Below are positions 24,954 to 38,348 of a stretch of DNA of 64,000 nt, in pieces. The DNA is from Alligator mississippiensis (Eukaryota; Chordata; Crocodylia; Alligatoridae). The stretch's first letter is position 1. Every line of letters begins with the position of its first letter. A program made the translations under genes and the position numbers. The DNA is taken from assembly GCF_030867095.1 (NCBI RefSeq), contig NC_081831.1, forward strand, positions 20,622,001-20,686,000. Reading direction: 5' to 3'. Under the pieces are notes generated by a model that was not told the DNA's origin, searched no databases, and saw nothing but the letters and a program-made list of their open reading frames with translations.

Positions 24954-25010
24954 CTCACATGCAGACACACGCACACACACTCTCACACACACAAACACAC
25001 CCTCTCTCTG
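24892..25010. repeat. (CA)n/(CT)n microsatellite in NTN1 3' UTR
   Basis: Compound low-complexity tract: CTCTCT, then more than 15 uninterrupted CA units around 24917-24948, then interrupted CA/CT to 25010. It starts about 16 bases after the NTN1 stop codon, so the mRNA reads as a GU/GA-rich tract. The short frames over it are artefacts. Confidence 0.95.
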
Positions 25011-25025
25011 ATGCCATCTCTTCCT

Positions 25026-25354
25026 TTAGGCTTTCTTACACTTCCCCTTCTTTTCCCGTTGCTGGAACTTCCTGAGCCTCCGAGCCCACGTGTCCCTCCA
25101 CTGTATCACCAGACTGGTTTTGTCTGCTATGATGCCACTCTGGTCAGGTGAGTCCTCATTGTTGCCCAGCAGTAAGTACTTCTTCATGGGTTTTACTTTG
25201 GGGCATTTGCATGCAATGTCCTTGGAGTGGATCCACAGGCTCTGGTCCCCACGCCGTATCCGGTTGCTTCCCTGTTTGTAGACAGAGATGATATTGACAG
25301 TGAACTTCCACCAGTCAGCAGTTTTTTCGGCCTTCAGGATGTGGATCTGCACAG
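25026..25354 (-). CDS. NTN1: NTN1 (netrin-1) last coding exon: end of NTR/C345C domain and basic tail
   Basis: Read on the minus strand, the exon starts after a pyrimidine-rich acceptor (ending TTTTTCCAG). Two bases complete an alanine codon, and 108 codons plus a TAA stop at 25026-25028 follow. The peptide begins [10 protein letters not shown] and ends [14 protein letters not shown], which I recognise as the netrin-1 C-terminus. It carries the later part of the netrin (NTR/C345C) module, including a C-x-C pair in [10 protein letters not shown] and a final cysteine in the tail. The last 20 or so residues are strongly basic, as expected of the heparin-binding end of netrins. Netrin-1 is a secreted, laminin-related guidance cue that binds DCC and UNC5 receptors. 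The reading frame is intact. The upstream exon at 53494-53568 ends in phase 1 and this one supplies the remaining two bases, so the junction closes exactly. Confidence 0.96.
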
Positions 25355-25589
25355 CTGGAAAAAGAAAGACAAGAAATGATGTTAAGGGGCTTTTGTTGAT
25401 CCCAGTAGCAAAGCACTCTAGACAAAAAAAATACTTCATCTCTAATGATTATCCTCAGAAGACATGGCCAAAGGTAAACGCAGCTTTGTGACAGCCACAT
25501 GTGAAATTTGCTGCTGTTTGAAGCTAAGTTCCCAGAGACTAAATGTCCATGTTGCAAAAATGTTTTGAGTGTTGGTGCAGTCATGATGG

Positions 25590-25690
25590 TTCAGGATATA
25601 TATGAGAGATTTTTTTTTTATTATATCTTTTATTGGACCGACTGTATAGTTAGGAGGTTCTCAGGTCATGTTGCAAAAGTCACTGCTGCA
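25590..25690. repeat. Fragment of Penelope-associated repeat (TTTTATTGGACCGACT type)
   Basis: TATCTTTTATTGGACCGACT then GTATAGTTAGGAGG and GTTGCAAAAGTCACTG parallel the sequence at 61540-61640 (ACCTTTTATTAGACCAACTA, GTAGTTGG, CAAGCTTTCTGC). This family is very common in amniotes. Confidence 0.5.
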
Positions 25691-27237
25691 GTAAGTTACC
25701 ATTTAGTGGGCTGTCTCTCTTACCCCTTGAAGGGGGTCCCACAGTGTCATGAGTAAGGCTTGTTAATGGGCCTTTTTTGGGGGGGTTACCCTGTTGCTCC
25801 TGAGGCATCTGTTTTGAGGACAAGTACAGGGCACTGGTCTCTTTGGCCATGCATGCAGGAGACTTTGAGACGATACAGTCTGAGACAGCAGAATCCTCAG
25901 TTGGGGCCTGAAGTTAAATAGGGTTTGACTACACCTAGCTGACAAATGTAATTGAAGCTGACCTGAATCAAGCTGATCACTTGCCTTATGCCAGGAAAAG
26001 AAACTGCATGGAAACCGCTGCTAGTTGGCCAAGGTGGAGTGGAGATGATAGCAGCAAATCCAGGGCTGAATCACCAGAGCCCTAATAAGGGAGCACTGTG
26101 TGGAGTCAGAAAGTTACGGGCTAGTCTTTAGGGAAGGATTCACTCCTGGGACAATCTCCCGTAGGCAGGAGTGAAAGCCCCATTAGAAGAAGGAGAGGAG
26201 AGCTCTACCCAGCAGAGCCGTGCACAGGCCAACCGGACAGGACTTCTCTGCTGCTCCTGTTGTGGGGTCAGGAAGCCTCTAGGTCCTGTCCTGGCTCCTG
26301 GCCCACTCCAAGCACTGACGCTGTGCAGAACCCGTGGATCCACCACCTCCCAACAAATGTATGCAGGGATCTGATTCCTCACAGCCACCAGCGTGCATCC
26401 TGGGCAGATTGGCTTGCACAGGAGACTTCCTAGGCTCAAATTCAGCTTAGCATTGCTCTTTCCTCAAGCCTTTAAGTGTTTGCCCTGCTCTTTGCTATGG
26501 TTGTTAAAATAATTAGCCTCATCTGCATATTACTGTAGAGTAGAATAAGCCTGTGTGTAATGAATAGTGTGCAGAGGGGGCTATTTCAAAGGGCATTGAG
26601 TCAGGCTCATTTAGAGATATTTCTGTTTCACTTCCTACTCTTGCATTCCTAATGTTCACCATTTTTTCTGCTACTATCTCAAATTCAGTCTTCCCAGACA
26701 TAATGCTCAGAGTAAGTTTGGAGGAAACATGCACGTCAGTGCTTGGAGATCTTGCGTCAGCAATGCCCAAAGCATAGCTCAAGTCTGTCCTCCAGCTTAC
26801 TAGGAGGTAGTTCAACTGGCGTGGCCCACGTGCACTGTTAATGTGAAAGAACCAGTGCTGATGTGCAGCAGCACCTCCATGACTTATGCTGCTTTACCTC
26901 CAGTGGTGATGTCCGCAGCAAATTAGGGATGTCTGTTCATTTGACCTATCCAATTTTCCTTACTTTTCTTTCAAATGTTTCTGGGCATCCTGAAGTTTGA
27001 ATTAATCAGACCCAACTATTATGGTAATGGTTTCCATGTTTGCCTCACCAAGGGATTTGATGCTTATTATAAACTTAAAATAATGAAATAAAAATAAAGT
27101 GGGCTTATGTTTGGCTGAAGTCATAAAGGTCATAATGGTGCCAAAATCTTCCCCTTCCACTTACAGAAACAGGGGCAGAAGGGAAGGAAAAATACACCCT
27201 CCAGAACGCTTGTTTTCCACAGACCGGGCTGGGAAGG

Positions 27238-27540
27238 AATCATAGAAAAAGAGGGCTGGAAGGGAACTCAGGAGGTCATCTAATCCAACCCCCTGCTCAG
27301 GGCAGGATCATCCCACTTAAACCAACCTAGACAATTGTTTCGCCAACTTGCTCTTAAAAACCTCCTATGACAGAGAGTCTACAGGCCATCTAGGTAATCT
27401 GTTCCAGTGCTTAACCATCCTCATATCTAAACTAAACTTCCACTATAGCAATTTGAAGCTCATTACTTTGGGTCCTGTCCTCTGAAGACAGAGAGAACGA
27501 TTGATCGCTATCATCTTTATAACAACCTTTGTATTTGAAG
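27238..27540 (-). mobile_element. CR1 LINE 3' fragment, minus orientation
   Basis: TCATAGAAAAAGAGGGCTGG, GAGGTCATCTAATCCAACCC and CTGTTCCAGTGCTTAACCAT are reverse-complement CR1 landmarks. The copy is 5'-truncated at about 27540. Confidence 0.85.
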
Positions 27541-28629
27541 CCTGTTCCCTAGAAAGTGGGATGCATGCCACTGTAAGTTGTCTTCAGCATTTACTCAGCA
27601 AAACAGCTGCTTGTGACCCTGTTCTGAGAGGCCTGCCATCTCACTGTACCAGAGGGTTAGAAGGGGTAGGGTGGTTGCAAATGCAGTGGCTGCAAACAGC
27701 AGACACCATCCTTACACACACACACACAGTATTTTAGAGCAATAATTCTAGAGTGGCATCAAGACCTGTCCTCTTGCAGCTGTGAACCGACAGGGCTCTA
27801 CTATTTAAGCTAACTAGTCTCCTCATCTGAATGTCCTTCTCTTCACTACACACTCACCCAGTATATTGTTCAAAGCACAAAACCATTTACTCTTGAAAAC
27901 TACAGTCTGGCTTTAGGAGTTCAAGAGAATATCCCTGCTATGCTCGAATATATAAATCCCACTCCCAAGAGTTAGGCATGAAGATTAAGGGACAGACACT
28001 CTCCTACATCTTTACACTATCAGTTCCTGCCCTTTGTGTACTGTCTTCCTGGGCAGATATCTTTGTGGGTGGTGGCCACAAAAACAGCAGATTATGCTGC
28101 CGTGATTGGCAGAGGAGGAGCTGGTGCTCCCTGGGCACCACACAGCTGTCCTGGGCACAGAGCTGTACTGTTATACCTCTGGTTGCCACAGACTGGCTCC
28201 GCTCCATCCCCACTTTGATTTTCTGAATGAACGTGGATTTTCTCCATAGCCCTTACTTTAGAACAAAAATGAAGCCCTCATGCACAGTTAGCACTAATTG
28301 TGCAGCACCCACTAATGCTGCAACTTTGCTGTACCATGTAATACTGGCATAAATAGCCAACTGGTCTCCTGGGCTGCGTGCAAGACCATCCTTAGGGCAA
28401 TGAGAGTCTGGCATGTCAGGCTGTGAGCAATTTGCATGACCTGTTATGGAAACTACATGTTGAATCTGGCACGGGCTATCTGAAGTGCTCTGTGGGCCTT
28501 TTGTATACAAATGGTCAGCATTTAGGGAATATGCTGTGGGCCTGATACAAATAGGATGGGCCCAGGTGCCAGAAAGATCCAAGCCTTCAAGAGCAATTAG
28601 TCCTGGCTCTAGAATGACATACTGTAATG

Positions 28630-28745
28630 GAGTCATTCCTAAACTGTGGTTTATGGCTCACGGGTGCTTGGTGAGGCCAAAGCAAGTTATCGACAGAACA
28701 CATTGGGCACGCCATTTTCAATTAAAAGTTTGACAACAAGTTTGT
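28630..28745. mobile_element. Possible hAT MITE end
   Basis: GTCATTCCTAAACTGTGGTT followed by TATGGCTCACGGGTGCTTGG has the look of a hAT terminal region (CAGTGGTTCTCAAACTGTGG type). No partner end is found. Confidence 0.3.
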
Positions 28746-31617
28746 AGAGTGGTCAGTGAAAAGTGCTGGTGCAGTAAGAAAGAAGGCTTCTGTGCCACTT
28801 AGTGAGACTGCCTTCACTGGAGCTGTCCAGGACTGCTTGGGGAGATGTCACATGTGGCTGAGTCATTCATTCTGTCAGTCCTGTTGCTGGGCATGAGAAA
28901 GGAGATGCGAGGCATCTTATGGTGCCATCAGCCACAAGTAACTGGTGGGTAGCCCATAGGCAGAGACTTTGGGCTTGGTGTCCACCCTGCCTGCCTCATC
29001 TCTGTGTCTGTCATTCATTTAGTTAAAGATTTTGTGACATACTTTGACTTGCAGGTGAGTGAGATTATCTCAACCGGAGGATGCAAGATGAGCAGCCAAT
29101 TTAAGGATGACCAAGTGGCTCAGAGCTTTGCATTACCTTGCAGAGTGGTTTAAGACTTTGATCTCTTTACAACCTTAAACCTGTTGCATTACGTGTCAAA
29201 CAAGTATTGTGGCTTCCACCAATCCTCAGCATATATCTATAAATACCAGCCAAGCGAGTCTCAAGCTCTGTTGAATAGTCTTGGACTAGAAGAGATTCTG
29301 CAGTGGAATAGTAAGTAATTCACCTAGTCCTAGATCTGTCTGAGGCCCCTGCTGGATGGGAAGGAAGGTTCTACCAAGTCAGGATTGAGATATATTCACA
29401 GAACGAGGGTATATTCCCAGCAGGGGTGTGATACGACAACACCACTCTAAGCACTAGCCAAGCAGGACCTTTGTTAGCACAAGAAAATCTGATGGTAGGC
29501 CAGTCAATGGCAGAGGGCATAACAAATTGGACATTTCCCAAGCATGCTGCTTACAGGTTTGAATACGGTAAATGCTGGTGTGTTGTAAACCCATCCTTCA
29601 AGAGGGAGGCAGCAAATTTGGCCTTCTTAGGTAGGCTGAGACAAATTCTGGTAATGCATCCCTTGCAAACAGGCATCTCTTAGATGAGAGAGGACACACC
29701 TGAGGTTAGATGAATCAGCTGCAGAGAGAACAAGTGGCTGGAAAACAGTCTAGACTAGAACATTGTACCCTTTATTAACACAGGACCGCAGCAGCATTAA
29801 CAGCACAGCTTTGTAGTACACACCACCAGCTCCTGCCAATGTGTTACAACTGATTAGAAAACATGCTTTTAAAAATAGGTGCTTTGTTAGATATGGGACT
29901 AAGATGCATCTGGGTCCAAATGATCAGATTCCAGGGTATTCAAGAGTCTTGGTTTGGTTCACTTTTGGATGGGAGAGTTTTATACTTATTCTGGGCAGAC
30001 CGATTAAATGCTCTAACAGGTCTTTCCTACTTCTGAGTGAAATGCTTACAATGATGAGGGATAGTAAGCAACTTTGAATTTGAATTTAGGCCCAAATTCT
30101 ATTAAAGCTGGGTGCTTCTTCACAGTCACGGACTTGATGCAGCCCTGTCTCCATTTGGATGCCAACTGAGTGATTAGACACCATGTCCATACAGTGAAAT
30201 CGTCCCCCATTAAAGCCTGGTAGCAATATTCAAAGGGCTTTATATTGCCATGGACAAATGCAAAATACAAAAGTTTTGCAGGGTATACATAAAACTAATC
30301 CTCTATTTCATGAGGATGTGACCGTACAGTCTTGTCAGATACCTTTGCTAATGCAAGAGACTATAGAGGATAAATTAAGAAGCCCAATGGATAACTGGGA
30401 TGGGCAAAATCCTGGCACTGCTGATCTCAGACCATATAAAACATAGTCCCTTTATCTTTGTGTTCAGAAACATTTTTGTTGAGAAAGATGGAGAATGGCA
30501 GTGAAACAATCCCAAGTTCCAGTCTCACTGCTGGGTTTCAGCTTCCCTGTTCTGTATCCGTATTCAGTTTGAGGAAGGCTCTCAGGTGGCATTCAACTGA
30601 TTTATAAGTAAACTGAACAAGCGGATCTTCCAGAGAAAAATACTAATCCCACTGCCCAGTATAGCAGAAATGAATAGCTATTATAACAGGTAAATTAATG
30701 CCAGTCAATCCACACTGCACTCTCCCATTCTACTTCTTCGTAATAAGCTCCTACCCATTCTTTTAGTAACAATGGCTGCCCACAGTGTGCACAGCATCAT
30801 TGACAAGGGGTGTGAGGGAAATGGAGCAATGAAGGCCTTCACCAAAATGCAGCAGAAATTTAATCTCATCTCATTAGAGTGGGGGTAACCCAGGTGCTGT
30901 GAAGGATGTGATTTCAGCCTGAGTGCTACAACATCAGGAGAGGTCATAAGCAGGTTTTATGAGGTTGCAGCCATCCATCTTTTTTGTGGGTAGATAAGAA
31001 GAGTAATGGTTCAAAACCATATAGAAGAGAATCCCTATTTTTTCCCTGTAATTTGCAAGAGGAGTTGAGATCCACAGCTAGTGTGTTCCTTGAAGAACAG
31101 GTTTGTCCCACCTTTAATACAGCAAATGTGCAGAATGCTGCATTTGAAGTATGTCAGGGCTTAAAGCAACACGGTCTGAACACCAGAGTACAGCCCTGCT
31201 TAGGTAAGAACATGGGTCTGCAGACTGCTCCAGAAGTGGGAATCTCCATTTCCAGGACCATGAAAAGGTGATCCAAATACCACTGCCATCCAGGAGCATC
31301 TGCTGATATATTAGGTGGGTCAAACTGGTGAGTATGTCTGCATACAAACAGCTTGTGTTTTTTTGTTTGACACTGGTGACTCTACATATGTGGGCAAGAT
31401 TTGCGAATGATGGGCATGACTACTTTCTCTGTTGTCCTTTGAGTGCCATGTTGGATTGATACTCTAAGGAATGGTGGGACACAGCTAACGACAGAACGCT
31501 GCTAAACTCTGATAATCTTCTTTCCACTTGGAAGCCCCCTGGGACAGTTTGCAACCACCCAATTGGCTCAGGTGGGCAGATGCATGAGCAAAAACATCTG
31601 TGTGGGGATGGGATTAG

Positions 31618-31922
31618 AGGATTCCAATCTAGCAGAAAAAGGCATAATGAAGCTGAAGCTAAATAGATTCACATACAAAACAAGGTGCAGTGTTTTTAAA
31701 GGAAGGTAATTAACTATTGGAACAACATAACCAGGGACATGGTGGATCCTCTTCCTCTGAAGTCTTTAATTCAAAGCTGTATGTCTTTCTAAAATATATT
31801 CTATAATTCAAATGGAAGGGATAGAATTTATACAGAAGTCAGTGGCTTGGTTGCTTGTCCTGTGCTATGTAAAAGGTCAGACATGATACTGATAATGGCT
31901 TTAAAATCTATAAATCTATGGC
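31618..31922 (+). mobile_element. CR1 LINE 3' end, plus orientation
   Basis: GGCATAATGAAGCTGAAGCT, ATTGGAACAACATAACCAGG and AGGTCAGACATGATACTGAT lead to a terminal ATCTATAA/ATCTATGG 8-bp tandem, the typical CR1 3' terminus. The complete 3' end is preserved. Confidence 0.8.
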
Positions 31923-32889
31923 TTTAAAAATGAATTTCCCATAGTATTTTTGTGCTACTGATACATATCCTTTCTGACAAGTAGTACAATCTGTATCCAA
32001 ACATTTTACAGCCTTACAATATGCTCAGTTCTAATAATGGATAATGTTGTGTTTAATTTAGCTGAGCCAAGATACCTAGCTCCAGTTGAGGTACAAAATG
32101 GGAAGAAACATTGAGATATATCAAACTAAGATCACAGATCTGTATGCCCCAAATCTTGATCCAGACCCTATTTTTGTGTGCGCACTGTTTTTCTGGGACA
32201 ATATATTAATTAATGTAAACATACGTGGAATGATTCAACAGAAGGCGGCTAGTTTGCCTCATATCACTGAATACCAATGTACATTTCTGATCAGATATAC
32301 TGTTTGGCCAAACAGGGCAGTTCTACCTAAGCCTCTATACCACTCCTTGGAACATACAGGTACAACATAATACTACATCGTGTTTGTATAAAGGCAGCAT
32401 GGTTCTCTTTGGCTTCACATAATGTTCAACATATGAGGTCAAAGCTTAAGTTTTAAGACTTTGGTGTAGAAATGGTGCTAACTTTTCAACTCAGCTGTTG
32501 ACATTTCAGAGACCAAGGGAAGATGCCAAGAGTAGCCATCTGGGCGCCATAACCAAAACACAGAAAACTCAATTGATTTCATTCCACAGAAATCCCTAGG
32601 TCTGTTTTTCATTTATAGAAGACAGGAAGAACAAACTGGATGAGTGACCTCCTAGAAAATCTGGGGAGAAATTTGGCACTGTGCTTTTCTACTATCTTGC
32701 ATGCATATGGTGTCTTTCACTCCAGTATAAACTACACACTTTCACCCACCATTGATATGCAAACACTTCTAGGGTGGAATGCAGAGACCATCTAACAGCA
32801 GCCAATAGCACTACTCAAACACTGTTAAGAGGGGACTTTATGTCATGATCTGAAGATGGTTAAAATAGGACTCTTCCTGGTCTCCTCTG

Positions 32890-34080
32890 AGAAGATGCTC
32901 AGATGATTGGAAAAGGGCAAATACAGTGCCCATCTTTAAGAAAGGGAAGAAGGAGGATCCAGGAAAGTATATAAACCAGTCACTCTGACCTCAATACCTG
33001 GAAAGATCATGGGACAGGCCCTCAAGGAATCTATTTCAAAGCACATAGAGGATAACAAGGTGTTTAGGAACAGCCAGCATGGATTCACCAAGAGCAAATT
33101 GTGCCTAACCAACTTGATTTTCTTTTATGATAAGGTGTCAGGCTCTGTGGATAGAGAGAAAGCAATGGATGTGATGTACCTTGGTGTGAGCAATGCTTTC
33201 TATGCTGTCTTTCATGACACTCTCATTAACAAACTAACAAAATACAGACTAAATGAAAGTACTGTAATGTGGATACATCATTAGTTGGATCGTCATTCTC
33301 AGCAAGCAGTCATCAATGGCTCAATGTTTAGTTGGAAGGAGGGGTCAGGTGGTCTTCCTGAAGGCTGTGTCCTGGGTCTGGAATTATTCATCATCTTCAT
33401 TAATTATTTGGATAATGGGATTGTGTACATGCTTAGCAAATTTTGGGATGACACCATGTTGGGTGGAGTTGCAGACACTCTGGAGGGCAGGTCTAGGATC
33501 CAGAATGACCTGGATGGATGGTCTGCAATCATTAGATAAGATTCCATAAGGGCAAGTGCAAAGTGCTGCACTTGGGACGGGATTATTGCATACACAAATA
33601 CGGCTACGTTGGGCTGCAGTACCGCAGAGAAGAACCTGAAGTTTACAGTGGACCAGAAGCTGAACGTGAGTCAACAGTGTGCTCTTGTTGCAAAAGAACC
33701 CAATAGCTTTCTGGGTTGCGAACAGAAGTGTCACTTGCAGATCAAAGGAAGTGACTGTTTTGCAGTATTCAGCACTGGTGCGGCCTCCTCTGGAGTATTG
33801 TGTCCAGTTTTGGGCCCCACACATCAAGAAGGCCTCAGCAATGGCCTTAGGTTTCAGGAGAGGAAATGTAGGTTGGAGATTCAGAAGAACTTTCGCACTG
33901 TAAAGGTGGCCAAGCATTGGAAAGGTTACCCAGAGAAACTGGAATCTCCAACCTCGGAAATTTTCAAGAGCAGGCTGGACAGACACTTGGCTATGATGAG
34001 TTAGTTAGGAACAATCCTGCCTTAAGCAGGGGGCTAGACTAGATGACCTTGTGAGGTCCTTTTCCAGCTGTATTGCGACT
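32890..34080 (+). mobile_element. CR1 LINE fragment, RT region to 3' end, plus orientation
   Basis: Frames 33009-33539 keep RT motifs: SQHGFTKSKLCLTNLIFFYD, VSNAFYAVFHDTLINKLTKY and LGLELFIIFINYLDNG. The catalytic block reads KFWDDTMLGG, so the usual FADD is FWDD. Stops split the frame at 33284 and 33539. Downstream, [15 protein letters not shown] and the 3' end GACTAGATGACCTTGTGAGG are intact enough to identify it. The 200-residue minus-strand frame across it is antisense noise. Confidence 0.9.
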
Positions 34081-36734
34081 GACAAAGGGTTTTTTTTCCA
34101 GCTCCCTGGCATTAAGACATAGATTCTGGTAGCTGTTTGCCAGGCAACTGCATGTTGTACCCTAGAGTTCATGTGCTGAGTGGGGCAGAGTGCAGGCTAT
34201 GACATATCTGAGTGACTAGCTTTCTCCAGTGAGCCATGCCCAATACGTGGTATGCACTAGTAATTGTTCTAGGAAGAATCACAAAGGAGCAAATTGCCGG
34301 GGTTCATATGGGTGCTGTTTCATCTGCATCCAGGGCTGGTTTGTGTCGACACATCCCCCCTAGAACTGGTGCTGTGCTGGGACCTCCTGATGGAGGAGAA
34401 AGGCTGCTTTCTTGTACAACATTACTTGACAGGTATGTCTATCTCTAGTTGCATGCATATTCAGAAACCTTCTCTAGCCTAGTTCATTCCGAAATCTCCT
34501 CAATGTACCCCCCCAAAATAGGCATTGTAATTTTCCATGCTGCCCTGTACCTACCTTCTACTCCATTCAGATTTCGCCTAGTTTATAACATGCCGCTTTC
34601 AGCAACAGTAACTGAATGCCATTGCTGGTGTAATTGAATTAAGCAGGGGACAAAACAAAGAGATTCTGGGCCCTGACATTTGCTCAGAAAGCCGTAGACT
34701 CTAGTGATGCTGTGAAGTAAGTGATGGAGGTTGCTCATGCTAGTGATGTGTGGTGCAGTCGGCATTTCCATTCATAAAAATGTCACCACTGTGGTTCAGT
34801 TTCAAACCACATGGAGTGGAGGAAAACTGCTTTTATTACTCGAGTAATAGAGCAGTCCAAGTGTTGCTGCATGTTGATGAAACAGATGAAATCTGGAAGC
34901 ATCTTGCTTTGGCCTAGTTATGTATTTGTTTCCTCTGAATAGCTGTCTGTCAAATAATGTTCATGGTAACCAAAAGCAGAAAATGGGAAGGACGAGAGGA
35001 ACCCAGGGTATTTTGTGACTACCTCTCTTCCATTTTTTTTTCCTTCACTGAGTGTAACACTACACTTCTTGCTAAGTTTGCTTCCAGGAAAGTAGCCTTG
35101 TTGGGAAATGGTTATACAGGCTTCATGTGTTTATTTGCTAATTGTGAGTGGAGAGGAATCCATAAAACTAGACAGAAAGAAAAAAAACCCATTGGAAGTT
35201 ACATACTGGAGAGCAGACAAAGTAAAGAGAGATCACTTTATGAAAGATCCAAGCTGGCTTAGCCCAAAGGATGTAGCATTCCACTTTTTCTGTTTTCTGA
35301 CCTAACTTGTAGTTCAGCAACAAAACACTTTTGACTGAATTTTCAACCTGTTTCTAAACTTCCCTCTTGATTTACAGTCCAGCCTCTCCATCCACTTGTC
35401 TGTCTGTAAGATTTACCACATCCCATGTCAATGCCAGAGGGACTCAGTGTTTGTTATATAGGTTGAAAAAAAACCCCATCCAAACCAGCAACACAAAAAT
35501 CTCTAACCTGTGTTGGTGATGATAACTGATCATTAAAGGTGCAGAATTAACATTTGGAGGAGCAACCCATCTGATTAAAAGCCTTGTATGCAACATGCTT
35601 TAGTGCTAAGATAGGAGGGGGGAAGAATTAAGTCCATGAATACCTTTTAAATTGCAAAATGCATGTACTTTTAAAAAGTATGTCTGTCATAGATGCCAGA
35701 TGCTTTCATAAAATTCTGAGCTCTGACTACATATTTCCCAGAGTACTGTGAAGGTAAGAAAAAGTGAAGATGAGCCAATTTGTATTTTTTTTGGAAACAG
35801 ATCTTTCCAAAAAACCTTAAACCTTTGACCTGCCCAGATCCACACTGACAAAATGGAGAAAATGAATGCAAAGGAACCGAGCAGAGGTGGTTACTGGAAA
35901 CTCGGTCTGTCTAAAATACAGTCTATATTTTTTTATGTCAAAGTCCCCTCTTTTTTTAATAAATGAAGTGGAAGGACTGAAGGCTTAGGTGAAAACTTGG
36001 CTGGCACAGCCATTGCTATGCTCATTGACAGAAAGTTTTATGTTCTAACTTAGCTTCTAGATCATGTGATTTCCTGAAGCTGAAGGAAACCAAGTGGCCC
36101 TTCTAATATTGTTTCCACCAACTGCTGGGTCGCTGCAGCCAAACATCTATCAACCACACATGGGGTTCTCCAAGGAAATCTCTTGCAACTCAAAAGAAGA
36201 TTAAAAAAATCAACCTTTGCTCTTTGTTTTTGCAGTTGATGGTGTGTGCTGGGAAGCAATGTCCCACAATGGCATGTCAATGTCCTCTAATGAAACTTAG
36301 ATTCCTAGGGGCCAAATCTTCAAAGTCATTTAGGCACACTTTGCATGATAGGTACCTCCTATGATTTTCAAAAGTACCTAAGCAGGTTAGGTGCTGAAGG
36401 GGCCAACCTATTTTAAAAATGTGTTTGAAAATCTCAGGAGATGCCTATTTTCATCTTATACTTCTGACACTAAGGGCAGAAACCTATTTCTCTTTCTACA
36501 CCCAAACAGCAGTTACATAGCTATGTAACCACCATTTGTGGCATTTTGGCAGTTTTCAGTCTTAGTGGGGAGGGGAGATGCTCAAGTGTCCACGTGGACA
36601 CAGACCATATGCAGTAGATTGCACTCTAGCCAGGAGGTGTGCAGCTCTGTACATGTTTGTAGGCAACTGTAAGTCCCACAACTGTAGCCCAGCACAAATC
36701 CATGATAAGGGGTTGTTAGATACCAGAGGAGGAG

Positions 36735-36880
36735 ACTCTCCTATATTTTGACCCAATAGGGCACTAACTTAGAAAGCAGAAGAGCCTTACTGTAGCACCC
36801 TCTTACCTAGAGGTTTGAATCTGGAATCTGCATCTCTCCAACTTCCCAGAACAGTATTTCTACCACCATGCCACAGGTTA
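36735..36880 (-). repeat. MIR-like SINE, minus orientation
   Basis: TAGCACCCTCTTACCTAGAG, GTTTGAATCTGGAATCTGCA and ACCACCATGCCACAGG resemble a tRNA-derived/MIR SINE. It is diverged. Confidence 0.35.
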
Positions 36881-38348
36881 GATATTAGAAAATTTCCTTC
36901 TCCAGCCTTCTCTTTGAAGCTGGCAGCTAAGAGAGGAAAGTGTGTAGGGCCAGTAGGAAGCAGATAAGCCAGAAGCAGATAAACCAGGAGGGGATGTTGG
37001 TTTCTAAATGGGGCAGAAACTTCCACACTGCTCTCGCACTTACTGTTCATTGGACAAATAAAGGTACAATGGATCAGCTTCACAAGGAGGGCTGGAGCAG
37101 GTACTGGTTAATGCCTACCCTGTGGCCTGGTGGTTAGCACACTGTGCTAGAATAACAACTCCTGATGAGCTACTTTGACATAATTTCACATGTAGGCAGA
37201 TAGGAGTTTGTTGCCTCGGGTAAGGAACTTCAGGTGCTGGTTAATTTAACACCACAGGTGAAATCCTGACCTCATTCAAGTCATGTCATTAACTAGGGGT
37301 TAGGATTTCATGCCGTAAATGCATAGGATTACCCTTTGCGCCTTTCCTTTAGTTGGCTTCCAGCACAACAGTCTGCTTCAGGTCAGTCTAGGAAACTGTA
37401 TTCATTACAGAGGGGGAAACGGACCCAGTTCCAAATTGAGAGTAAGTTTTCGGGCCAGTGCCCATTAAGATGGTCTGCAGTGCCATGTATTACACAAATG
37501 CACACCTTTGGTGTGAGAGCTGCACTGATGCTTATATTGGTGTATCTTTCTTTGCTAAATGATTGGTTTTATATTGGTTCACAAATACATGAGAACTTCA
37601 CTAATAAAACTACATTCCTCTAGAGAATGATATAGACAGGAACTAAGATTAAGGGCCCAGCTCACTATTTCTCTTCAACATATGCCATCATTTACAGCTG
37701 TACAAATGGTTGTTAATGCTGCATGTTTGCAGATGGCTATACCGGCATCTTCTGCTCATTTGCTCGGGTGTAAATAAAGATACAAATTGCAGTGAATTGG
37801 CCCCATTGTCAAGGTGCAGGGAAAAGGAGAATCAGGACAGAGAGAAAAGAAGGCATTTTCCTAACAGAAACAAAAGGCACTTGTAAAGGCAAGCAAATAA
37901 TGTGATGATGAATGCAGCTTGGCACCTTACACCACTTATCATTCTGGCCCCACTATCTGCTTGTGCTATAACCCAGTCTAGTCATTTGAGCTGAACTCAA
38001 AAAAAGCCTTGTTTGAATAGCTACATGGACATGATTTAGCTCTGCAAACATCTGCCATACAGCAGCTGAGGCAGAAATTCCACTTCCAGAAACAACATCT
38101 GAGACTATTCTCCCTACATCCACTCTGCTGTGCAGCTAGCTCCCTCTCTGTGTGGCAACTCCCAAAGTCACCATGCAGGATCACTCTTGCACTTCTTCTC
38201 ACTGATTTTTCCTTAGATGACACTGTTACAGGTCATCAGGTACTGCCTGAACATTTCCTAAAACCAAACTCTAAACCCAACAAAGGACTGGAAAATCAGC
38301 AAGGTGCGTCATCATCTCCTGGGCACGAGTGAGACCCACAGCATAGTG

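Larger units (their letters stand above)
21090..25025 (-). other. NTN1: Probable NTN1 3' UTR
   Basis: The stretch downstream of the NTN1 stop codon (read leftward) has no CR1-type repeat for almost 4 kb, unlike the flanks, and ends in an AT-rich block (21180-21370) with a canonical AATAAA on the minus strand (21108-21113). Netrin-1 transcripts in other vertebrates have long 3' UTRs, so this extent is plausible. A GT-rich microsatellite (24892-25010) lies directly after the stop codon. The extent is an inference, and earlier minus-strand poly(A) signals could give shorter forms. Confidence 0.5.

Noticed and set aside
24892-25010. CRISPR-like or tandem array
   Set aside because: It is a dinucleotide microsatellite. 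No spacer-repeat structure exists anywhere in the window.
33384-33986. 200-codon open frame on the - strand
   Set aside because: It is antisense to the CR1 reverse-transcriptase fragment on the + strand.
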